NCBI GenBank assembly: GCA_036522155.1 | Contig: DATDGI010000336.1 | Location: 1 to 11,766, forward strand | Reading direction: 5' to 3' | From: UBA9676 sp036522155 | Lineage (GTDB): Bacteria > Actinomycetota > Actinomycetes > Streptosporangiales > Streptosporangiaceae | DNA length: 11,766 nt | In this document: positions 1 through 5,213 of the stretch, piece by piece | How the letters are laid out: every line of letters begins with the position of its first letter | Position numbering within the stretch: position 1 is the first letter of the stretch | The notes under the pieces: model-generated | What the model saw: only the letters and a program-made list of their open reading frames with translations | The model's database searches: none | Told to the model about the DNA's origin: nothing | Made by a program: the position numbers and the translations under genes

Positions 1-121
1 AATTAGACAGATCGCGGCCGATAAACACGCTGAGCAGCCAACTTCGTTGACCCGTGATAGTCGTCAGTGACCCCTCTTCGGCCTGGATAGTTGCACGTTA
101 ATTGCAGTGATCTCAGTCGTC

Positions 122-134
122 AGTACGTCGTACT
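122..134. promoter_or_regulatory. perfect palindrome upstream of the first gene (possible operator)
   Basis: AGTACG-T-CGTACT is a perfect 13-bp inverted repeat that ends 32 bp before the ATG at 167. The 10-mer AGTCGTCAGT occurs at 59-68 and again at 115-124, where it overlaps the palindrome. This suggests a regulator binding site, but no regulator can be assigned and no clean -35/-10 pair was found here. Confidence 0.3.
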
Positions 135-166
135 CATCGGCGTGTGAGCGTGCTGATACTGGTGCT

Positions 167-544
167 ATGACTGAGACCGAGTCCCTGATCGCCGAGGTCC
201 GCCAATTGCGCACCGACGTCGCCCGGTTGCACGCCGCGGTGCAGATCCGGCACAGCTGGATGAACCTGCTCTTCAAAGACCTGTCCACCAACCCGCACAC
301 CCAGTACAAGGTCCACATGTGGGGCGCGATCTACTGGCTGATCAACTTCCCGCTGATCTGCGCCCTGTTCTTCTTCACGCCCACGCTGTGGCTCAAGCTC
401 GGCATCTTCATCACGCTGATCTACTCGATCTACGCCAACCTTGCGACCGACTACGGCGCCATGTCAGCGGCCGAGGCAGCGTTCGGGGAGCTGCAGCCAC
501 CGCCGATCCCACTTGAACCGTCGCCGCCGCTGCCGCCGGCATGA
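167..544 (+). CDS. small membrane protein with N-terminal coiled coil, function unknown
   Basis: This predicted 125-residue protein is not recognised. Residues 1-30 are charged, with leucine/valine spacing typical of a short coiled coil (SLIAEVRQLRTDVARLHAAV). Two hydrophobic segments follow, roughly residues 50-70 (MWGAIYWLINFPLICALFFF) and 73-92 (LWLKLGIFITLIYSIYANLA). The tail is proline-rich (PPPIPLEPSPPLPPA). The likely topology is a membrane hairpin with the coiled coil and the Pro-rich tail on the same side. ATG at 167 is chosen because the reading frame before it (from GTG 107) has the composition of non-coding DNA. No strong Shine-Dalgarno sequence lies before either start, so the start is uncertain. 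A hairpin follows 12 nt after the stop, so the gene is probably monocistronic. It may be an adaptor-like or membrane-anchored subunit, but nothing in the sequence fixes a role. Confidence 0.65.
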   Translation: MTETESLIAEVRQLRTDVARLHAAVQIRHSWMNLLFKDLSTNPHTQYKVHMWGAIYWLINFPLICALFFFTPTLWLKLGIFITLIYSIYANLATDYGAMSAAEAAFGELQPPPIPLEPSPPLPPA

Positions 545-555
545 GGCAGCGCAAG

Positions 556-583
556 CCTCCGGGCGCTACCGATCGCCCGTAGG
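556..583 (+). terminator. putative hairpin terminator after the small membrane protein
   Basis: CCT-C-CGGGCG and CGCCCG-T-AGG pair around an 8-nt loop (566-573), giving a stem of about ten positions with one mismatch. It starts 12 nt after the TGA at 542-544. It has no U-tract, as is usual for hairpin terminators in high-GC actinomycetes. Confidence 0.45.
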
Positions 584-699
584 TGCGAGGCGGCACATCA
601 GAGGCTCCACAAGGAGCGGGAACTGGGCACGGAGCGTGCTCTGCATGCCATCGCCTGATGATCTGATCTGTAGAGCAGGACAACAACAAAAGGCCAGAA

Positions 700-752
700 A
701 GCTAACTTGACTGATCATTCTAGAAAATTATTGCTAGTTTTAGGTGACTAGC
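700..752 (+). promoter_or_regulatory. AT-rich promoter-like island with inverted repeat
   Basis: About 45 bp (700-745) are strikingly AT-rich compared with the GC-rich flanks. They contain a TTGACT at 707-712 that matches a -35 element, but no equally good -10 sits at 17 bp. GCTAGT (733-738) and ACTAGC (747-752) form a perfect inverted repeat with an 8-bp spacer. The arrangement fits a promoter with an adjacent operator driving the epoxide hydrolase gene at 888. The transcription start cannot be fixed from sequence. Confidence 0.3.
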
Positions 753-828
753 GTAGCGTGGCCCGCAGACATGAGGTCAGCCCCCGACCGCGCCGGGCAA
801 GCTCCGGGCAAACGGAAGGGGCACAGTG

Positions 829-987
829 ATGAAGGTCTGCATCGTAGGCCCGCTAGGTCATCTCGGTCTTGTAGGAGGTCTGAACGTATGGCTGAAGGCG
901 CAGATCAGGCCGGCAGTGATGACACCATTCGTCCGTTTCGGATCGGTTTTTCCGAGGCAGAGATCGCCGAGCTGCGCAGGCGCGTAA
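829..987 (+). CDS. 52-codon ORF with GxxGxxG start, overlapping the epoxide hydrolase; leader or remnant
   Basis: ATG at 829 has an excellent Shine-Dalgarno (GGAAGGGG, 814-821, 7 nt spacing). It opens a 52-residue frame ending at TAA 985-987, in a different frame from the epoxide hydrolase that starts at 888. Its first residues are MKVCIVGPLGHLG. This is a beta-strand plus G7-x-x-G10-x-x-G13, as at the N-terminus of NAD(P)-binding extended-SDR/NmrA proteins. After about residue 20 the sequence shows no family likeness. Two readings are possible: the surviving 5' end of a lost dehydrogenase-like gene, or a small upstream ORF whose translation influences the hydrolase start inside it. The match is short and could be chance. 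Confidence 0.3.
   Translation: MKVCIVGPLGHLGLVGGLNVWLKAQIRPAVMTPFVRFGSVFPRQRSPSCAGA
873..879 (+). promoter_or_regulatory. Shine-Dalgarno site fixing the epoxide hydrolase start
   Basis: AGGAGGT lies 8 nt before ATG 888. This near-perfect site selects 888 over the in-frame GTG at 744. The 48 codons between them read as Arg/Ser-rich non-coding sequence. Confidence 0.7.
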
Positions 988-2108
988 ATGCGACCAGATG
1001 GCCCGAGCGCGAGACGGTCAGCGACGACTCGCAGGGCGTCCCGCTGGCGCTGATGCAGGACCTCGCGCGCTACTGGGGCACAGACTATGACTGGCGCAAG
1101 TGCGAGGCGGCACTGAACGACCTGCCGCACTTCATCACCGAGATCGACGGGCTGGATATTCATTTCATCCACGCCCGTTCCCAGCACGAGAACGCGCTGC
1201 CGCTGATCGTCACACACGGGTGGCCTGGCTCGATCATCGAACAGCTGAAGATCATCGAGCCGCTCGCCAATCCCACGGCGCACGGCGCGAGCGCGGAGGA
1301 CGCGTTCCATCTAGTGATTCCCTCGCTGCCGGGTTACGGGTTCTCCGCCAAGCCGGCCACCACCGGCTGGGACCCCGCCCGCACCGCACGTGCCTGGGTA
1401 GCGCTGATGAAACGTCTCGGATACACCCAGTTCGTGGCGCAGGGCGGCGATTGGGGTGCGGCCGTCACGCAGGCGATGGGTATACAGGCAGCACCCGAGT
1501 TGATCGGCATTCACTCCAACATGCCCGGGACCGCCCCGGCCGCCATCAACAAGGCCGTCCAGCGCGGTGACCCGCCGCCACCGGATCTCTCCGACGAGGA
1601 GCGACGCGCGTACGAGCAGCTGAGCACCTTCTACGCCAAGCACGTGGCCTACGCACAGATCATGACGACGCGCCCGCAAACGCTGTACGGACTGGCCGAC
1701 TCACCCGTCGACCTCGCGGCATTCATGCTGGATCACGGCGACGGCACCGGCCAGCCCGGGCTCGTCGAACAGCCCCTTCAAGGACACCTGGAAAGCGCCC
1801 TCACCCGGGACGACATCCTCGACAACATCACGCTCTACTGGCTGACCAACACCGGGGTTTCCTCGGCTCGTCTGTACTGAGAGAACAAGGCGGACTTCTT
1901 CGACGCCAAACCCATCTCGATCCCGTTCGCCATCAGCGTCTTTCCCGGCGAGCTCTACCAAGCCCCGCGAAGCTGGGCGGAGCGCGCGTACCCCCACAAC
2001 CTCGTCCACTACAATGCGCTCGACAAAGGTGGCCACTTCGCCGCCTGGGAACAGCCGCAACTCTTCTCAGAAGAGATTCGCGCTAGCTTTAGAACACTAC
2101 GCAAATAG
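888..2108 (+). pseudogene. epoxide hydrolase (EHN plus alpha/beta hydrolase), interrupted by in-frame TGA at 1878-1880
   Basis: Family members open epoxides to diols in the cytoplasm through an Asp-ester intermediate. The EHN N-terminal domain spans about residues 10-115 (IRPFRIGFSEAEIAELRRR). The oxyanion motif HGWPG starts at residue 110, and nucleophile D188 lies in GGDWG. Tyrosines around KHVAYAQIM and QTLYGL could belong to the lid. Codon 331 is TGA, in SARLY-stop-ENKADFF, where this family normally has Trp (SARLYWEN), so TGG to TGA is the likely change. The frame then stays open for 75 codons to TAG 2106-2108 and contains PFAISVFPGE and catalytic H383 in KGGHFAAWEQP. The stopped product is 330 residues and lacks the catalytic His. 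The full length, about 406, is normal for the family. Everything else is undamaged, so the lesion is recent, an assembly error, or read through. No sign of a selenocysteine context was seen. Confidence 0.85.
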
Positions 2109-2134
2109 TGCAGCCTGCTTGATCCGAATCTACG

Positions 2135-2260
2135 GTGAGTGGGCTGGGTGTAGCACTTTGCGGTTTCGCCGATGGTCAGGGTCTCACCGACGACGGCGCC
2201 GAACGGCGCTTCCTCGAACGCCGGCTAACGGAACTCGCAGGCACGACAGGCTCGGGTTAG
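2135..2260 (+). pseudogene. possible remnant of a gene's 3' end
   Basis: A frame from GTG 2135 to TAG 2258-2260 gives 41 residues ending GLTDDGAERRFLERRLTELAG. This is an amphipathic helix of the 'LT-x-x-G-x-x-x-R' kind seen near the C-termini of MarR-like and some other actinobacterial winged-helix proteins. It has no Shine-Dalgarno sequence and nothing upstream to complete such a protein. The assignment is weak. Confidence 0.15.
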
Positions 2261-2300
2261 GTCGTCGTTGTGTCCGGCGGAATGACGAACGAGGCATAGA

Positions 2301-2334
2301 CATCTCAGCCTGATCTGCATCTCAGCCCGATCTG
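2301..2334. repeat. 17-bp direct tandem repeat, two copies
   Basis: CATCTCAGCCTGATCTG (2301-2317) is followed directly by CATCTCAGCCCGATCTG (2318-2334), with 16 of 17 bases identical. It lies in non-coding DNA. It could be replication slippage, a tandem protein-binding site, or a scar. Confidence 0.8.
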
Positions 2335-2819
2335 TTGGAGCCGTCTCGGATCCGCAGCGTTACGCAAGGGCACCTTGCCCCGGTTCGGGCTCCCGGCAAC
2401 CCCTTCGAACTGAGCGCACGACCCTGCCGAAGCCCGGATGACTGCCCGCCATCATGCTCTGCTGTCCCTGCAGGTCAGCGCAGCGATCACCGGAGCAACC
2501 CGATTGACACTGGATACGAGCGGATAAAGTCCGCCTGCCGAACCTATTTCGTTGAGATCACCTCACTGGAGCCGGTGAAACACCTACGGGCATCAAAATT
2601 TAGGAGCCTTTTTTACTCGCGGATGCGGGCATGAACAGACGGCGCCACGATCAATTAACGGACAGCATACGGCCGTCGCCTCCCAGGAGCGCGGCTGGGG
2701 AAAGTAGCGCAGCAAATGCGTGCTGGCCTATTCGGCCCGCCAGAGGATTAGAGTCTGCAGACCCGTATTGAGTGCGAGGCAGCGACCTATTCCGGAGCTG
2801 TAGTCCGCTGTGGTACTGT

Positions 2820-2882
2820 CCCCGTCGCGGGCTGACCCGGCCCGCCTGAGTGAGTCAATCCGGCCCGGACAGCGGGACGGGG
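2820..2882 (+). promoter_or_regulatory. foldable leader upstream of the PKD protein gene
   Basis: GCGGGC (2827-2832) and GCCCGC (2840-2845) form a perfect 6-bp hairpin with a 7-nt loop. It is enclosed by CCCCGTC (2820-2826), which pairs with GACGGGG (2876-2882), and CTGTCC/GGACAG offers a competing outer pairing. The outer right arm touches the purine-rich ribosome binding stretch (GGGGTGAGG) of the gene at 2895, so folding could mask translation start. High GC makes chance pairings common. Confidence 0.3.
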
Positions 2883-2894
2883 TGAGGACGACAC

Positions 2895-4511
2895 ATGCGT
2901 ATCCGTCCGACGGGGATTGTTCTGGCTGCGTGCGCCGCCGTTGCGTTCGCCGGGCCCCAGCTGGCCACGCCGATGATCACTACGGCAGCCGCGTCGCCGA
3001 CGACGCCACGTGCGGCAGCCACGTCGTCGCCGACGTCACGTGCGCCGACCCACCCCGTAGCCTACGTTCCGCTCCGAGGCGCGAGGGGAACCGGCTTCGA
3101 CCAGGTGTTCTCCAACATGGACTACAACGGCGGCCCGGTGATGCCGTCGAACACCGACTACATGGTGCTCTGGAGCCCGGGAGGCCTGTCTGCGTACCCG
3201 ACGGGCTATGTCTCAGGTCTCAAGACCTTCTTCAAGGACCTGGCCCACGACAGTGGCGGCCATCAGAACGTCGACTCGGTTACGGCCCAGTACAAGGACC
3301 TGACAGGCGCGTTCGCGCGGTACCAGACGACCTTCGGCGGTGCGCTGGTCGACACCAATCCGTATCCGCCAACCCAGTGCCCGGCGGCCGCGCCGGTGAC
3401 CGCATGCCTCACCGACCCCCAGATCCAGACAGAACTCGAGCAGTTCGCCGCCTCCCGCGGCCTGAAGACCGACCTCAGCCACGAGTACTTCCTGCTCACG
3501 CCTCCGGGTGTCGAGAGCTGCTTCAGCAATGACCCCAGCGCGAATCCAGCCTACGGTGGCTGCTCAGCGGGTGAGCCCATCAACCTTGCGTTCTTCTGCG
3601 CGTACCACCAGAACACCAGCCTGTCGCCGATGCTGATCTATGCCAACGACCCGTTCGACGCCACCAACCCCTTGTGTCAGGACGGGAACAATCCCACCGG
3701 CAGCATCGCCGGAGGCGAGATCAACGGCGGGCTCAGCCACGAGCAGAACGAATCGGTCTCCGATCCGGTGCCCAACGACGCCTGGACGAACGGCGCCGGG
3801 CAAAACCAGGGGCAAGAGATCGGCGATCAGTGCGTCGGCCAGATGGGCACCCCGCTGGGGACGCACAACGGCGCCACGTACAACCAGGTGATCAATGGCC
3901 ACTTCTACTGGTTCCAGGAGGAGTGGAGCAATCAGGGTCATTCGTGCCTGCAGCGGCTCACGCCGACGAAGGCACGGCCGCACGCAAGGTTCACGGTCAC
4001 CGCGGGCTCCGGGCTGACCCTGAACTTCGACGCCACCGGCTCGAGCGCACCGGGCGGGGTTGCCGAATACGTCTGGCAGTTCAACGACGCCTTCGGCGCG
4101 CAGACGATCGAGCAGACCACACCGACGATCTCGCACACCTTCCCGTCTGCGGGCGCCTACTCCGTCGGCCTGACCATCATGGCCAGCGACGGCACGTCCA
4201 CGGGCAACGGCGGCATCGTCACCACAGGTCAGAGCGGGATCACCCCCGGCTTCACCGTCGGATCGGATCACACGCGGGCAGGAGAGCCAGTGAGCTTCTC
4301 CGCGCTGGGCACTCTCAGCGCGCAGCCGGTGATGACATACCTCTGGGAGTTCGGCGACGGCACCACCGGTTCGGGCCAGTCTCCGACGCACGTGTACCAC
4401 CGGCCGGGGCGGTACACCGTCACGCTGGTGATCTTCAGCGGCGTCGGATCGGCGTTCCCCGGCGCCGGCGCAGGCTCCGTGTCCACGCAGTCATTGAAGG
4501 TGACCGGGTAG
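2895..4511 (+). CDS. secreted HExxE-motif protein with two C-terminal PKD domains (putative metallohydrolase)
   Basis: This 538-residue exported protein begins with a Sec-type signal (MRIRPTGIVLAACAAVAFA; cleavage near residue 20 or 33). A Thr/Pro/Ala linker holds a duplicated decapeptide (residues 31-50). The globular domain, about residues 55-355, contains LSHEQNESVSDP (H282, E283, E286), then GQEIGDQC and the motif NQVINGHFYWFQEEWSN. Several cysteines could form disulfides. The 'SHE-x-x-E-x-x-(S/T)DP' signature resembles that of EXORDIUM-like proteins and of putative secreted metalloproteins in actinomycetes. It is not a classical HExxH zinc site, so peptidase activity is inference. PKD domain 1 is about 364-445 (YVWQFNDAFG, HTFPSAGAYSV). 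PKD domain 2 is about 450-537 (W484 in WEFGDG, PGRYTVTL). PKD modules usually bind polysaccharide or protein surfaces. ATG 2895 follows GGTGAGG at a suitable distance. The gene has its own leader and terminator. Confidence 0.8.
   Translation: MRIRPTGIVLAACAAVAFAGPQLATPMITTAAASPTTPRAAATSSPTSRAPTHPVAYVPLRGARGTGFDQVFSNMDYNGGPVMPSNTDYMVLWSPGGLSAYPTGYVSGLKTFFKDLAHDSGGHQNVDSVTAQYKDLTGAFARYQTTFGGALVDTNPYPPTQCPAAAPVTACLTDPQIQTELEQFAASRGLKTDLSHEYFLLTPPGVESCFSNDPSANPAYGGCSAGEPINLAFFCAYHQNTSLSPMLIYANDPFDATNPLCQDGNNPTGSIAGGEINGGLSHEQNESVSDPVPNDAWTNGAGQNQGQEIGDQCVGQMGTPLGTHNGATYNQVINGHFYWFQEEWSNQGHSCLQRLTPTKARPHARFTVTAGSGLTLNFDATGSSAPGGVAEYVWQFNDAFGAQTIEQTTPTISHTFPSAGAYSVGLTIMASDGTSTGNGGIVTTGQSGITPGFTVGSDHTRAGEPVSFSALGTLSAQPVMTYLWEFGDGTTGSGQSPTHVYHRPGRYTVTLVIFSGVGSAFPGAGAGSVSTQSLKVTG
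2985..3044 (+). repeat. 30-bp imperfect tandem duplication in the linker after the signal peptide
   Basis: Two adjacent 30-bp units (2985-3014 and 3015-3044) match at 26 of 30 positions. They encode AAASPTTPRA and AATSSPTSRA. The in-frame duplication lengthens the disordered linker between the signal peptide and the globular domain. Confidence 0.75.
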
Positions 4512-4527
4512 TCAAGCGCATGTGATA

Positions 4528-4560
4528 TGCCATGGTGGCGGGCTGACCGCCACCATGGCA
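4528..4560 (+). terminator. strong hairpin terminator after the PKD protein
   Basis: TGCCATGGTGGCGG (4528-4541) and CCGCCACCATGGCA (4547-4560) form a perfect 14-bp stem with a 5-nt loop (GCTGA), 16 nt after the stop codon. It has no U-tract. This is the clearest terminator in the window and separates the PKD gene from the lipoprotein gene. Confidence 0.8.
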
Positions 4561-4663
4561 GAAGATGCCGTGAGCAGGTCCAGCTGCGCCCTGCCGGGGC
4601 CATCCTCTCCCCACCGGCGATCACGCACCGCCGCGTTTTCGGGCCACGTTAGGTAGTCACGTT

Positions 4664-4680
4664 GCGGTTACCGGAACCGC
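4664..4680. promoter_or_regulatory. inverted repeat upstream of the lipoprotein gene
   Basis: GCGGTT (4664-4669) and AACCGC (4675-4680) are perfect 6-bp arms around ACCGG. The site ends 51 bp before the GTG at 4732, a position suited to an operator in or near the promoter. No convincing -35/-10 pair was found. Confidence 0.3.
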
Positions 4681-4731
4681 CTGCCTGCCGGAGCCGTCCA
4701 AGGACATAACGAGTCCGCGACGGGAGAACCA

Positions 4732-5199
4732 GTGTTGTTCCACGGCTTTGCCCGAGGCCATCGGCTGATGGCGGTTGCAGTGGCGGTATTTGCCGTCAGC
4801 ATTATGACGTCTGCCGGGTGCGGTACGGCTGCGTCCCACTCTAGCGGCCCCGTCGCTGGCGGCCCTTCGGTGATCGTGGTGCGCGATGACGCCAATGGCA
4901 AGGCGGTGTCCGCTAGGGCTGGAGATCGGATCGAGCTGATTCTCTCAAGCAGCTACTGGCACGTGACCGGCAGCTCGGCGCCAAGCGTGCTACGGCAGGA
5001 TGGGCCACCCGTGCTGCTATCCAGGCCGAGTAGCTGTCCTGACATACCCGGCCTCGGCTGCGTCCCCGTGCGGGCCGATTTCACCGCTCTCACCGACGGC
5101 AAGGCTGTCATCACGGCCCGCCGTTCTGCCTGCGGTGAGGCTCTGCGGTGCATGCCGGACCAGACGCGGTTTACTGTCATGGTCGTTGTCCGGAACTAG
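4732..5199 (+). CDS. putative lipoprotein with chagasin-like (I42) core
   Basis: This 155-residue protein starts at GTG 4732 with GGGAG (4722-4726) 5 nt upstream. An internal ATG at 4768 is an alternative. A basic, then hydrophobic N-terminus (residues 9-27) leads to SAGC with Cys30. This resembles a lipobox but has Ser rather than Leu at -3, so lipidation is likely but not certain. The mature part has the order of a small beta-sandwich: AGDRIELILSSSYWHVTG, a mid-strand 'FTALTDGKAVITARR', and a final strand TRFTVMVVV. This is the pattern of chagasin/I42-type cysteine-peptidase inhibitors and related actinobacterial surface proteins. The inhibitor hallmarks (NPTTGY and RPW loops) are not present, so an inhibitor role is not supported. 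SSCPDIPGLGC and SACGEALRC supply four cysteines, possibly two disulfides. It converges on the minus-strand regulator gene, leaving 14 bp between stops. Confidence 0.65.
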   Translation: MLFHGFARGHRLMAVAVAVFAVSIMTSAGCGTAASHSSGPVAGGPSVIVVRDDANGKAVSARAGDRIELILSSSYWHVTGSSAPSVLRQDGPPVLLSRPSSCPDIPGLGCVPVRADFTALTDGKAVITARRSACGEALRCMPDQTRFTVMVVVRN

Positions 5200-5213
5200 A
5201 GCTCATCCGGGCA

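Larger units (their letters stand above)
2109..2894. other. 786-bp region without a convincing gene
   Basis: No ORF here has good start signals or recognisable family sequence on either strand. It holds a 17-bp tandem repeat (2301-2334), a possible decayed gene end (2135-2260) and a T-run at about 2608-2613 without a stem. A foldable leader lies just before the gene at 2895. Composition is mixed, with AT-rich patches near 2590-2620 and 2650. It reads as intergenic DNA with debris left of the PKD gene. Confidence 0.5.

Noticed and set aside
107..166. Earlier GTG start for the small membrane protein
   Set aside because: The extra 20 residues cross the palindrome and look non-coding. ATG 167 is simpler, though no good ribosome site supports either.
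744..887. N-terminal extension of the epoxide hydrolase from GTG 744
   Set aside because: The added 48 residues are Arg/Ser-rich and unlike the EHN domain. AGGAGGT before ATG 888 fits far better.
2014..2313. 99-residue open frame overlapping the hydrolase 3' end
   Set aside because: It covers the proven reading frame of the epoxide hydrolase tail in another phase and continues as Arg-rich noise.
2335..2634. 99-residue open frame from TTG
   Set aside because: No ribosome site, no hydrophobic or domain pattern, and composition like frame noise.
2640..2800. tRNA or small RNA gene in the intergenic region
   Set aside because: Short self-complementary bits such as TCTGCAGA exist, but no cloverleaf or conserved T-loop sequence could be drawn.
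3564..4400. 278-residue minus-strand open frame
   Set aside because: It is the antisense shadow of the PKD protein gene and has no family features.
3674..4525. 283-residue plus-strand open frame
   Set aside because: Arg/His-rich out-of-frame shadow of the PKD protein gene, as expected in high-GC coding DNA.
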